From NCBI GenBank assembly GCA_018524725.1, contig JAEUWP010000139.1, forward strand, positions 620,001 to 684,000: 64,000 nucleotides of DNA, written 5' to 3'. The notes under the pieces are model-generated. The model saw only the letters and a program-made list of their open reading frames with translations, was not told the origin of the DNA and did no database searches. The position numbers were made by a program, and so were the translations under genes. Source of the stretch: Podaxis mareebaensis. Taxonomy: Eukaryota; Basidiomycota; Agaricomycetes; Agaricales; Agaricaceae. Below are positions 12,101-23,901 of this stretch, piece by piece; positions within the stretch are counted from its first letter, which is position 1; every line of letters starts with the position of its first letter.

Positions 12101-14570
12101 TGGCGTTCTTCTCTCCGTTCAGTCATCGGTTTTCGGACATTCGGAAGGACAGGGTGGGTTTTCGCTCCCAAGTGAATCATCCCTGATCTGACTTATTGGA
12201 TAGGATACCGTAAAATGGGTCAAGTTGGGGTGTTCACTATTGACGACGTTGATGTCAAGCAATGAGGGAGTACGTTACTTAGGGAATGAAGATCAACTCC
12301 TGAGCCAGATTGTGAGAGGTTTTGCGCAATTAGATCCTGTGGGTTTGTTCGCTACCTCTACAGGCCCTTCTTCTCACTGTCGACTCTTAATTAGTTCAAT
12401 GGACCTCCGGATTCGGATCCTATATTTTCGAAGAAACGCGTAGCGGAAACCTTGACCTATGGCTATTTTGAGATGTTGGGGACGCTGAGCAAATACGAAA
12501 AAGGAATTGAGTGAGTTCCTACTTTTTTTATGTTGCGGTATGAATGACCATGTCATGTTTAGGCTGCTTGAGAAGTTCAAAGTCTTCACCGCGTTTTATC
12601 ACCTCAATGAACTACGAAGCAGGGAAGATCTCATCAAAGGTATCATTGAGAATTTAGATTACAGCATGTACGCCTTCATTTTCTCCGTATTCTTCGACTA
12701 TTTTTTAAGCTCGTTACCCCATTACACAGCGACGGTCATTCGCGCATTATCTTGTCCAAGGCACTTACGTCAAGCTACAAGGTAGAGACTCCCCTCGATT
12801 ATCCAATCCTCCCTAACCGGCGAGCGTTTAGAGTATTCGCTTATACGCAACGGAGCATCTGGGCACTCTCATTCGCAATTCAGTCACAGCGAATGCTTGG
12901 ACAATGCGGCTGTTACTGACGCAACTGTACGATCCGGCACCCGAAATCACTGAGGTTGCTGTGCAGTTCCTTGAGGAAGTATGTGAGTCAAAGGAGTTCT
13001 TACAGATGGTTGTGGAATTGCAACCTGCTATGAGCCATTTGGGGGACATCGGTGATGCTCTGTTGATGAAGTGCGTCTTGTTCCTGATGCCTCTAATCTT
13101 GACTGTTGAGGGACGTCTGTAGGTTTATGTCGACACCGATGGGCTTCAGATACCTTTTCGAGGCGGGACATATCGATCGGGAGATGGATACATGGTTCCA
13201 TGTGAGTCCTGACAACAACAGTCTCACAGCTTTTGCTGTTAACTTCTGTAGGAACGGAATCTTGTGTACGTGGTCGATATCGAAATTTTCCTTGCGAAAC
13301 TCTTCAACACGGCACTGGTAGCGGAAGATGAGGAGGATTTATTGTGAGTAATTCTCTCGATTAGTATAATCGCTGGCTGATCGTGATTAGGGCCTCCGTT
13401 GGTGCCATGCCACGGCACTTCTACGGCGAAATGACCAAGACTGATTTTGGTTGTCAAATACTACAAGAGAAGGGCCATTTCAAGGAGTTTGCTCTGGTCA
13501 TCCGCCAGCACGGCTTGGAGTCCGAGGATATGGAGATTATCATGAAACTGAAGAGCATACTTTGGGCGGTGGTATGCGCTTTTGTCAGCCGTCATAAGTC
13601 TTGTAATAAACAGTCATCACTAGGGTAACGTTGGCGCGACGGAGGGAGGACTACCATTCCTCGAAGAGGAGGAAATCATTCCAGTCATTTTGGAGATTGC
13701 GGAGAAATCCCCAATTCCTTCAGTGCGAGGGTGAGCTGCGCCCGGATTTGTAATCATAGTACATTCCTAACTCTATGTCCCCAGAACCTGTTTCTTCGTG
13801 CTAGGGTTGATTTCCTCGACTTCTCAAGGTGCTGAAATATTGGAGGACTACAATTGGCTGTCAACACTGTCACCGTTAGGAACCCCAACCGGGGTTTGTT
13901 TGCCTGCAGACCTTGAGAAGTTCATCACGGTTGGTATCTAGAACCATTATTTCGAACAAAGGCTGAAGTTGGTTGTAGATTCCGACCTGGAAGCAATTCA
14001 TCCCTGAAAAGAGGGATGATCGCCTAGTACCACCCGTTCTCGATTATGAAATCGAGATCGTGACTGCCATGCAAAATATGGCTAACACTGTTATTGCGAA
14101 TGCTGCTTCACGGACTCTGGCAAAGTATGATACCCCCTTTTCACCTCAAGTACTATGGTAGCTGATGTTGCGTCAGGATTCGGTCTCGCCCAGAATATCG
14201 AAAGGCATTCAGCTCTTCCGACATGTTTTATCGGGCGTTACATATGCTCTCAACGCAACGATATCGTCTGCCTGTACGACGCTACATTGTGGACTTGTTC
14301 AACCTGGAACTCAGCCCCGAACTTGTGCTGACGCTGGAACGAAGTGCTCAATCACTCAAAGCTGGTCCATCATACAAACCTCCAAGTGCAACGGTGACCC
14401 GGATGAGCATATTTGGGAGGCTAGGGAGAACAAGACGGCCGTCAGAAAGCGAGAGCTCGGAAGACGGCGATACACCAGTTACTGGTAATGCACAAAATGG
14501 TGTTACCAAGGATCAAGGTCCTGTACTAGCATTGAAGCCTGTGAAGAAAATAGTAGGATTTGATGTTTAA
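9195..14570 (+). CDS. STE16: TORC2 subunit Ste16/Tsc11 (Rictor, Pianissimo family)
   Basis: A long gene of many exons with about twenty short introns. It begins MPAQLTFPSQSPSLS, with the start set by the first in-frame ATG of the exon that runs into the conserved body. An N-terminal coiled-coil/HR1-like segment (IEELEGQLIREHRILEGAES, KKVESEMATARKKIAAI) is typical of fungal Ste16. It is followed by the alpha-helical Rictor N-terminal, middle and V domains (for example LREHALVEAE-like repeats, KWNYEALQDVVDGLM, FYGEMTKTDFGCQIL, LKSILWAVGNVGATEGGLPF). The C-terminus is a short basic tail. In the cell it holds together TOR complex 2 at the plasma membrane and presents AGC kinases such as Ypk/Gad8, a homologue of which is encoded at 38215-40406. 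Exon boundaries in the middle were followed by eye and some may be off by a few codons. Confidence 0.93.
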
Positions 14571-14998
14571 TTGGGTTTTGGGTTGTACTGGGATACTCAC
14601 GGGACTTTGAATCATTCCAATGACTGTAAGATGATGTATATTGTTGCATTTGTATTCATATATTGCCCATGTAGATTCATATGATACCCTGTTGATAGAG
14701 GTTTTCATGACGGGCGACGACCCAAAACACCTCCCAACCTGGAAAGCTCTCTCCCCTTGACGCAGCGGCAAAGGTGGGATGAATACCGTTATGATGCTCT
14801 GAGGGCAACCACAAGGTGTAATTAAACTTCAGGTAATTGGCGATCGCACAGGATTACTCCGCGTGGATGAGGCCCCAGGGGTTGATCGATCCGCCGCTGG
14901 AGGTCGCTGGAAGTCATAGGACCTTTGAATCCAAAAGGGATTGTACCCGGTGGTCTTTAATGAACGAAGAAAAAACGATCAAGACCCAGGTAAAAAAA
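14571..14998. other. Intergenic region between STE16 and tRNA-Tyr
   Basis: About 430 bases with no supported gene. The last bases (14992-14998) form the T7 terminator of the minus-strand tRNA gene. Confidence 0.6.
14992..14998 (-). terminator. RNA polymerase III terminator of tRNA-Tyr
   Basis: Directly after the discriminator base of the tRNA, the transcribed strand reads seven T residues, the standard Pol III stop signal. Confidence 0.8.
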
Positions 14999-15099
14999 TC
15001 CGACCTGCCTGGCTCGAACAGGCGACATTCAGATGCCATTGGTGGCTCAGAATGATATCCAATTACAGTCTGACGCTCTTCCAACTGAGCTAAGGTCGG
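14999..15099 (-). tRNA. tRNA-Tyr (anticodon GTA) with intron
   Basis: Read on the minus strand, the acceptor arms CCGACCT and AGGTCGG pair perfectly. The D arm is GCTC/GAGC with AGTTGG, the anticodon stem is TCAGA/TCTGA, and the T arm is GCCTG-TTCGAGC-CAGGC. The anticodon GTA sits at positions 34-36 in the loop CTGTAA. A 28-base intron (15062-15035) begins one base 3' of the anticodon, the canonical place for nuclear tRNA introns; tRNA-Tyr genes commonly carry one in eukaryotes. The mature tRNA is 73 nt before CCA addition. Internal A and B boxes are in the D and T arms. Confidence 0.95.
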
Positions 15100-15216
15100 T
15101 TGCAGTAAAGTTGCAAAGAAAGGAATACGTTAGTTTGTACATCAAACACATGCAAATACCAAGCACTCCGGTTGCGTTAGAGTAGGCAGTTAGTGACCTA
15201 ACCTAATCCAACCTCC

Positions 15217-15957
15217 ATGTCCCTCCTTCGTGCCTGTGTACAGGCAACATCTGCCTGCAAAAAGGCACCACTGCAATGCGTCTCAACTCTTAGTCGTGGT
15301 ATGGCCAATGATTCGACCCCTGCTGCAAAGAAAGAGTCGTCGGAGATTGTCGCGCCGGAACCTGTCCGCGAAGTTTTGGTTGCAGATGTGATTAGTGGTG
15401 CTCCAAGTGAGTAACAAGGACACTTGGCCATTGGCATTCGGTACTAATGAAAGCTAGGCCAGCTTAGACACCGTTCTGTGCGCATCTATCAACCCACAAG
15501 GAATACCATGCAAAGCGGTTCGGGCAAGACCGAGCGCTGGCGTCTCGACTTTGATATTTTGCCTGGTGGGAGTCGCTGGGAGAACCCTCTGATGGGATGG
15601 GCCAGTTCGTAAGTCCCCGGAGCAGGGCCAATAGTCTAAGGATGAAACCGAACCACTCGCTTCAGCGCGGATTACATGCAAGGAACGCGACTTTCTTTCC
15701 GATCCAAGGAGGATGCTATTCATTTCGCAGAGAAGCAAGGTATGTTCTACTTCCATAATTAATCGTGGTGCATGAACTTACTTGCTCTTAACCAGGATGG
15801 GACTACTACGTGTAAGTCTCTGGCCTCATGTTACACTCGAGTTGTTGCTGATGACTGGTATAGTCAACCGGAACCCATCAAGAGGATTCCTCCCAAGAAC
15901 TATGCAGAGAACTTTGTTTACAAGCCACACAAGCTTCGTATCATGAGGACCAAGTAG
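15217..15957 (+). CDS. NDUFS4: NADH dehydrogenase (complex I) Fe-S protein 4 subunit, mitochondrial
   Basis: Five exons join in frame (15217-15406, 15458-15608, 15666-15739, 15796-15811, 15864-15957), giving 525 nt and 174 aa. The fourth exon is only 16 bases. The N-terminus (MSLLRACVQATSACKKAP) is basic and lacks acidic residues, as expected of a mitochondrial presequence. The body matches the NDUFS4/21-kDa accessory subunit: RIYQPTRNTMQSG, WRLDFDILPGGSRWENPLMG, SKEDAIHFAEKQGWDYYV, and the invariant C-terminal KNYAENFVYKPHKLRIMRTK. The protein sits at the junction of the peripheral arm modules and helps complex I assembly and stability. Confidence 0.96.
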
Positions 15958-16230
15958 ACAGACACAATGCATAGGTTATGCGGACATAATAATGCGGCAT
16001 TGAGCTTTAGAATAGTATGTCTCATGAATGTACGCTTCGCATTTCGATTCGGACGAATAAACGCTCTAAGTCGGCCTCGGGTGCAACCTCGGAAGCACTT
16101 TGTTTTGCGTCACGTGGAGTGCTAAAAGGATGATGCTCTCACCATTGTGGACTGACATGGAGACTTCTATGCCAGCCGCCCTTCTTCACGACCCATCAGC
16201 TACCTCGCCTGTGTGAAGCTCCCCCTTTCC

Positions 16231-19200
16231 ATGGGTGACATCCAGACCCGGCCATTTTCAAAGAACTACAGGTACTTTGTGTTTTTCTTTTGGCGCCCGG
16301 CCCCAGGCCCCTGTCTCTGACGTCTTTACCTATTCTAGTGGCCTCGTCAACCAGTCTGTGATCGCGCTCGGCATTACCGTGCTATGTGTCAGCGCACATG
16401 AACTCATGAAGAGAAAGCGGAGGGGTGAATACAACCCAGAGAAGCAGCTGGGCAGTCGAGAGTCCTGGGAGTTTGGATAGTGCGTTCGAGCTTCCTTGCC
16501 ATCAAACCTCCAATTCTAACCGGTCGATCGCTGTCTCTTTAAGTCTCTACCAAGGACGGTCTTGGGCGAGGTTAGTTCCTCGCTTCCTGTCACCCTGAAG
16601 CACTGCTCACATATGAAACGGAAGAATCCCCTCACCTCCATCCCCTGCAGGATGGCCCCTTTCTTGGGTGAAGCAGATTGTGGCCTTCTCGGAAGCCAAG
16701 ATGCATGAGCTGAGAGGTATTGATGCAACGCTCTATACACGCTTCTTACGGGGTTGTTGTAAGTTCCAGCTTAGTCTCATTATCAGCGACCTTGACCGTC
16801 TCTGCAGTTTGGTTTGCGCTCCTCCAAACACTGACGACATTTCCAATCTTGTTCCCTATTCATGTACGATTCTCAGATGCCAGCATATCTCGGAAGTCCA
16901 TGACCCGTGCCTCTATATCCTCCCTCGTTGGCACATCAACCGGTCTATCATTGTTATGGATTCATATCTGTCTATTATTTTGGATCACTCTTTCATGGAT
17001 GGCAATCCTGCTGTGGATTTGCCATGGAGCGTTCAAGCTTCGTTCTGCCGAGATCGACACAGCTGCCAAGCAAGCCAACCCAGACAACGAACCTGATTCT
17101 ACTTATTATCCCCATCCTCACCCCCAGTACGGATTCATGGATATCCCCTTCCCGGACCACAATCACCCCAACAGAGGATTTCGCTGCCGCACTATTATGG
17201 TCTCCAACGTTCCCCATAGCCTAAGAAACGAAAAGGACTTGAAGGAGTATTTTGAATATTATATGAGCCGAAAGGTCGAAAAACCGTCCATGGGAATAAC
17301 ATCATCGACACAACCAGGTCTCCTCAACAAGTCACTTGCCTTTCTTTTCAATCGTGCAAAACGCCTACCCGCGCACATCAACCCCTTGCTTCCCGGCAAC
17401 GATGGAGGAAGGTCCCGATCAAACGAAGTCAGCACCCAGGACACTCCTCGCGACTCCAAAGAGGAACTCGTGAAACCGATCATTGAGCGAGTCGTCGTTG
17501 CTCGTAAGATGACTGAGCTAGCATCGTTGATGGAGCGTCGTGAGGAGGTCCTTCGCCTCCTTGAAACGGCCCACATCAAGCTGGCAAACAAGACCCTCTC
17601 GACTGTCAAAGCTGCGATGGAGAGAAAGTTGGCAAGGAAGCGTCTTGCGCATAGCACTTCCAAGGCTACAGAGGTTGCTCGACAGCGCAGATCGGCTGCC
17701 GTGGATCTGGAAAGTGGCACACAGGAGGAAACCCTGGATGAAGAAGCACGCATGGAGCAATTGATCAAGATCTTGGGACCATTTGTGGAGGAGTTCGGGC
17801 TGCAAGACTCGTTCACCACACGTTCCAAGAAAGTGATATCTCAGACCTCGCAGCACGCTTTTAGAAAATTACGGACTCAAGGGTCAGAGTCGGACAACTC
17901 TGATACAACATCTGGTCCTGAATATCCTCCTATTCCACGACACAAACGCTCGCCAACCACGATCTGGGATGCTCTTTTGACCCTGCCGCGAAGTAGCCTG
18001 GACGCTTACCAGCCATTGGTCAACCTCGAGCATGTGTTCCGTGGACAGATAGTACCGACTATCGATTATTATACTGCCAAGCTGAACCTCTTGACCACCT
18101 ATATCACGGAACAGCGTTCCAAACTCCCAACAGATTTCGAGCCTGCATCAACAGCGTTCGTCACTTTCGCTGATCCCGATGATGCACGGAGAGCATGTAA
18201 ATACTTGGCCGTCCATCCCAATAATCCTCTCGCGTGTTTGGTTACTTTGGCGCCAATGTACAGTGATTTGGATTGGATACGGGTTATGAAGTCATCAATC
18301 AATGCTGAGGTACGTAGGATTTACGTTTATCGGAATATAACGCTGATGTCCTTGATCAGTTCGTCAAGGATTGGGTCGTCAATCTTGGTGTTTGGTGCGT
18401 TTGTATCAAACCCCACACTGATTGCTGTCCGACTGGTCTGCAGGGGTTTCACACTATTTTGGCTATTTCCCGTGTCCCTCCTCGTTGGTTTGGTTTCCAT
18501 TCAGAACATTAGTTTGTTTTGGCCGAGCTTGGTAAACATCTCGTTCTCGGTCCTTGAATTGTCTGGCTCACTTCACTCTAGAAACGATACTTAGATCATC
18601 ATCCATGGCAGTCCGAAGTTATCCAGTCCTTCCTGCCTACTCTTCTCGTGGCATTGCTCGCTCTCCTCATTCCTCTCATTCTTCTGCTTATCGCGAAAAA
18701 GGCACACACGATTACGACACTCTCTAGTCTTCATGACCGTATCATGGTTCGGTATTACAAGTTCTTGATTGTGAACGTCCTCGTCTTCTTTTGCGTTGGT
18801 ACCGCGGCCTTGCAATCTTTCCTCCAGTCTTTTCGATCTACGACCCCGCCAGATGTCATCAAGATCGTTGCTGGTAGTTTCCCAACCGCCGGGCCTTTTT
18901 ACGTTGGCTGGTGTAAGTGTCGGTATCCTTGTCCGCTCATCATGCTCATTGTAGGCCGATAGTAATATTTACGACCGCCATGCATGGGGGTTTTGAATTG
19001 GCCCTTTGTAAGAAACCGTCTAATTATCCTCTCTTCGATTTCCTGACGTTTGCCTTTGTAGTCGGTGTCAGTGGCCTTTCCGCCAAGATTTGGGTTCATA
19101 ATCCTGACTGTCGCACAGCTCCCCCTTCTTGTGTATCCTACTACACGGAGCCAAATTACACCGTGAGTGGACACCCTTGGTGCTAGTGACTCTTGCCAAC

Positions 19201-21267
19201 AAAGTATAACTTCGCATAGACGCAAGAGAGCGGTCGGGATCCGCCCCCGTACATTTAACTTCTACTGTGAATTTGTGCTGATACACGCGTTGATTCCCAA
19301 CTCACAGTCGCTTTAGATTGGCTTCCTAACCACGTACTGGTCATCCATGTCCTCTTGCTGTTCTCAGTGCTCAACCCATTCGTGCTGCCATTTGGCGCCC
19401 TGTATTTCTTTGTTCAATACGGTGTGTCCTCATACTCGAACATCTTTATCGCAAATCCTTGACTCTTCTGTAGGCGTTATTAAGAATCAAGTCAGCCGTC
19501 GCATTGTGACACAAATCAATGTACTAACACGTTTCGCAGCTCATCCATGTTTATGCCAAGAATTATGAAGGAAATGGCCATCTCATTCTTATACGAATTG
19601 TTCGATTTTCCCTGGATGGTAAGTTTGATGTTGCCCGGAATCACACCAACACTAAATACATCTTAGGTCTCGTATTAACTCAGGTACATCGCTTTAATTC
19701 TTGGCTCTTCTGCTTGCTGATATCCGCACATTAACAGGCCGTTTTTCTTGCCTATATGGTTGTATTAAAGAAAACAGCCAATGTTGGGCTCTCCGCATTT
19801 TTGATTGTATTTACCGTTACAGTCAAGGTACTGTAAGTGAATTTTGTCTTATAAGATACATGCAGCACATAAATGTTATTTGCTAGCTTGACAAGAATGT
19901 GTCGTGTGCAATTCGAGCGCCAAGACATTCTTGAAGCAGATATTCTCTGTAACAAACAACCTGCTAAAGATTCCAGTGAAAACGACCAGATCAGCTCCGA
20001 AACTAGAGCGGTGTCCCCTGATTTAGAAGGGAATGGATTGATTCAACATAACCACCGACACTCTCGACGAGCCTCGCCGTTCAAAACTTGGAAACTCCCT
20101 GACTGGGTTAATTTTACATATAGTTCCGTGCGCCACCGCGGACACCAACCTCAAAGACGTCTGCCAATACCTTTTGGAGCACACGAACGAACGTTTTCTC
20201 GGCTGAATTCTGTGTCCATCGATCAACCAACATTGGGTTACACAACGAACAGCCCTGTCGTCGAAACTTCAACCCCTCAATCTGGAATCCAATCAAACGA
20301 GGCAGTCAAACATCTTCGGAAACCTCGTCCCTGTATTATTCCAGTTCACGATAACAAACCCGTGGTGCCTCATTTAGCGCCAATCCCATGGGACGATCAA
20401 AGAACGCCAGATTTACCCTACGACAATCCGTTTTATACCCGGGCAATTGATAATGTATTGTGGTTGCCCCGCAATCCTTGTGGCCTACTGAACTTGGATG
20501 ACACGGTTGACGTGAAGGCATCCTTGACAGTCGAACCTGCAGCTGGACAACTAGGAACGTTCCCGATTGGCCTTCTGGAGAGAAAATCTCCCGGAGAAAC
20601 GTCATATGTTTCTTCCAGCCCGGTGACGACTCCATCAGACAACGCTACTTCGCCGGTTTCGGTCGCACATGATCTTTCCGAGGCTGATGGCATGGAAGAA
20701 ATCGAGTTACCAGCGGCCATCGCTAAACGAGTGCAGGCAGGGGAAGCAGATGTGGAGCACGTTGAGAGACCGCGAAGGGCATCAGGTTACCGTGGGAATT
20801 TGGGTGGTGCGGAAAAGAGTACGCTTAGCCTTGCTTCCGGACGCAGTCGTCGTCGCAACTTCTTGGGCGTGCCTATTTCATCCCTACGTTCCGCGACTGA
20901 TGGGAAGGGACACCAAGGACGTCGTCGCACACATTCTATCATGTCCTCCTTACAACTTCCTCCACCCATACAGCGCACATCTTCTGATCACGAACTGGGA
21001 TTCCGTCATGAGACACAACCTTTGGCAAGCACAGTTCCGGCGCACGCTTCAACCTCGCAGGCGCCAATGGAACCGTCGGACCACCTCAGAATACGTCCAT
21101 CACGATCGCAGAACCTATCCGCTTCCAGTGCAATATTCCGTGAGGTTCTAGCAGAGGAAGAGACCGCCAAAAGGCTTCGCATCTTGGAGGAACAGACGGA
21201 GGCGACGAAATCCCAAATCAACAGGAAATCGTGGTGGACATCATGGATGTTTAAGAAATCGGAATAA
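16231..21267 (+). CDS. CSC1/OSCA-type (DUF221) calcium-permeable channel-like protein
   Basis: Multi-exon gene starting at ATG 16231 (MGDIQTRPFSKNYSG), ending at TAA 21265-21267. The first membrane segment is SGLVNQSVIALGITVLCVS. It is followed by the conserved GYLYQGRSWA segment, two more membrane helices, a long cytosolic PHM7-type domain with RNA-binding-like fold landmarks (RTIMVSNVPHSLRNEKDLKEY, STAFVTFADPDDARRACKYL), and the RSN1_7TM core (FPVSLLVGLVSIQNIS, NFYYWLPNHVLVIHVLLLFS, MVVLKKTANVGLSAFLIVFT). The cytosolic domain carries a large Ser/Arg-rich insertion (about 17300-17950). A long hydrophilic C-terminal tail, over 400 aa from 19887 on, is rich in Ser and Arg and probably a target of phosphorylation. 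Family members are osmosensitive or mechanosensitive cation channels. The function of this paralogue is inferred from family only. Confidence 0.92.
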
Positions 21268-21588
21268 TTGATTAATTGATACCAGTGCGGAGCTTTTCGT
21301 CTGCTTATTTTGTGGCACTTTTGATACCCTCTCGGATTAACTCATAGACTATTCGCATATGTGCTGTAACAACATAAATACTACCCCGCCTGCGCGTGAC
21401 CTTCGTGTTGTACCCGACGACACAACACATTACAACCCCCTTAGCTTATTTCTCCGAATCCGATATTTCTCCCCCCACCGAACTTCTAAAAAACGCGAGA
21501 GTTTGCCGACATTGATCAACAGAGCTAGTGTTGGGGTACTTAAGGCGATTCGTTCGGGAGCCGAATTCACCACTAAAATTGCCTACAG
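21268..21588. other. Intergenic region upstream of GH131 gene
   Basis: 321 bases with no coding evidence; presumed 3' end of the channel gene and promoter of the glucanase gene. No clear TATA box. Confidence 0.5.
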
Positions 21589-22943
21589 ATGTTTGCACTC
21601 ACTTGGGCCATCCTTTCCGCTTTGACTCTCGGCGCCAGCGCTGGCACCAAGATCTGGGACGGTAGCTTCAACAACTACGCCAGCGCTGCCGACTTTGATA
21701 AATGTAAGTCTATGAAGCAATTATATGCTTGTTTCATTTACTCACAATCTTACTTCAGGGTCTTGGTCTAATCAAGTTGGCTCCTATCAATGGGTAAGCC
21801 TAAATGTTTTTATGTTGTTAAGAAGCCTCCACTGAACGAAGCTCCCCAGTACATCCATGGCAGCCAGCCCACCTCTCGCTATCTCGATGTCTCTTCCAGC
21901 TACAAGAACCCTGCCATGACCTCAGAGCTGCGGGGTATCAAGATGACCATCGACGGCACCTCTAACTGGAACGGCCAGACCATGGAGCGTACCGAGTTGA
22001 TTCCCCAGACCTCTTCTAACATTGGCACGGGCAACTTGTTCTACCACTTCTCCGTGAAGCGTACCAACACCAATGCACCCGACGTACGTCCTTAGCGGCG
22101 CCTATTGTCACCTTCTCGGGATGCTGATCATTTTCGTGTAGCCAACTCTTGAGCACCAAGTCTGCTTCTTTGAGAGCCACTTCACTGAGGTACGTTTCAT
22201 CTTTTCTTGGTTCGACACACAGTTGCTGATGTTGTCTGTAGTTGAAATACGGTGTTGGCTCAAACCGCAACAACCTTGTATGGATGGTCGGTGGCGTCGA
22301 GAAGTGGAGCACCCCCTTCACCGCTGATACCTGGTTCAACTTTGCCTATGACATTAACGTGAGCATATATTATCTTCAGGAAAACACTTTCTGATTGTCA
22401 TTTATACAGTTCTCCGCTAGCACCGTCGGTCTCTGGGCTTCCACGGGATCCTCGCCCCTCAAAAAAGTCGTTGAAAACATCTCTGCCTCCACCTCCACCA
22501 ACTCTGCTGACTGGCATCTCGGTGTCCTCCGTCTTGTGACCAACCAAACCCCTGAGGACTGGTACTTCAGCGGTGTCTACGTTGAGAATGGACCTATCAC
22601 TACGACTATTGGCGACGGCAGCAGCACAGGTCCTACAACCAGCCCAGGCCCCACAACCAGCTCAACAACCACAAGCCAGCCCACGTCCTCTACACCGACC
22701 ACCACGACTCCCTCTGGACCCATGCAGTCTCAATGGGGACAATGTGGAGGTACGTTGACACTCGTATGTCGGACATGACACTAAGTAACCCATTTTGTAG
22801 GAAATGGCTGGACTGGTCCTACCACTTGTGCTAGCCCATACACTTGCATTGCCGTCGCTCCCCCTTACTACTACCAGGTAGGCAACTAGTTCGGCGTTGG
22901 TTTGGAAACGAAAAACTGATATCTGTCCTTAAAGTGCCAATGA
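21589..22943 (+). CDS. GH131 beta-glucanase with C-terminal CBM1
   Basis: Eight exons close in frame: 21589-21703, 21759-21793, 21850-22083, 22142-22189, 22242-22358, 22410-22749, 22801-22877 and 22935-22943 (975 nt, 324 aa). A signal peptide ([18 protein letters not shown]) precedes the GH131 catalytic domain: [60 protein letters not shown] Thr/Ser/Pro linker (about residues 255-285) leads to a family 1 carbohydrate-binding module ([16 protein letters not shown]...YTC...YYYQC). The final cysteine of the CBM1 comes from the nine-base last exon (TGC CAA TGA). If that intron were retained the protein would end in VGN and lose one disulfide. GH131 enzymes act on beta-1,3/1,6 and beta-1,4 glucans, so this is a secreted plant- or fungal-wall-degrading enzyme. 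The gene is convergent with the SOD gene 84 bases away. Confidence 0.94.
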
Positions 22944-23027
22944 ACCATTTACAAATAAGAGCCGACGTCGATTGTAGTTCTTTCTGTGTCAATACAACAG
23001 CATTGTATAGTGAAAAATCGCACGCCA

Positions 23028-23901
23028 CTACTTTGTTTGAGCAAGACCTAGAACATAACCGTGAGGTGTACTTAGGGGTTCGCGTGAAGACCGACGTACC
23101 GATCACACCACAAGCAGTCCTGGCGCCCGCGTTGCCTGTCTTGAGCGACTCTGCATTGCCGCCCCGGCCAAGGTCATCGGTACCCTGAACGCAAGAGTGA
23201 GAACCGAGCCTATTGACACTGGCAAGACCAAGGGAACGGGCTCACCGTATGTACGACAATGGAACGACTGGAAGCAGATATCAATCTCGAAGCGCTTTCA
23301 CAATCAGACTCACACTCACCCGATGATGTTATTGATGCCATTAAGGGAAATTACTTTGTCTGTGAAACTGAACTTAGCTTCTCCCTTGTCATCTGACTGG
23401 ATATTGCCAAGATCCCCAACGTGGCGAACTGCGTCACTCGGTCCACCGTGAGTCTTTCCGTAGGGATCGAAATGAGCACCAGCGGAAGTGCAGCCATCAG
23501 TCAAGTCGCCCCATTGGCTAGGAAGAGGTGGTGATTTGATCAGAAATACATGTAAGACTATGCGCATATACCCACTGGACGTGGAAGCCACGCTTGGCGT
23601 TCGCAGGCAAACCTTTCACGTCTCCTGTTATGGTGACAGGACCATTTTTATCACTTTGTTCAAAGGAGATGGAACCAGTAACGTTGGAATTTGGCTCAGG
23701 CCTCAGTATAACAACAGCCTATGAAGCGTGATTCGTGGAGCGAACGGGTCAGATACGAGAGAGTCATGCCTTCGTGGCAATCGGGGGAGCGTTTTGATTG
23801 GCCTTAGATCCGTCGATATAATAAGCAGTTCCTAGAGCGGCGGCTGCAACGGCGAAGACAAAGAGTCTTGAACCAGTTGTAGCGTTTCTGTAGAGATTCA
23901 T
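23028..23901 (-). CDS. SOD1: Cu/Zn superoxide dismutase with N-terminal membrane anchor
   Basis: Six exons join in frame: 23901-23770, 23718-23576, 23517-23320, 23267-23246, 23184-23100 and 23047-23028 (600 nt, 199 aa). Metal-site segments are complete: [13 protein letters not shown] (two Cu histidines and the disulfide Cys), [19 protein letters not shown] (bridging and Zn His), VRHVGDLGN (Zn His and Asp), [14 protein letters not shown] (Cu His), ending in ACGVIGLAQTK. An N-terminal extension has a hydrophobic helix ([19 protein letters not shown]) preceded by [10 protein letters not shown], predicting a signal anchor or a mitochondrial intermembrane-space signal. This differs from the classic cytosolic SOD1. 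The first intron (23769-23719, 51 bases) begins with GC rather than GT and is needed to bypass an in-frame TGA. The enzyme dismutates superoxide to peroxide and oxygen. Confidence 0.93.

Noticed and set aside
17259..17828. 190-codon minus-strand open frame inside the CSC1-like gene
   Set aside because: It is antisense to a well-conserved coding exon and has only Ser/Arg-rich content that mirrors the real frame.
22831..23106. Alternative C-terminus of the SOD reading through the last donor
   Set aside because: Splicing to the exon at 23047-23028 gives the family-typical GVIGLAQTK end; reading on gives unrelated sequence.
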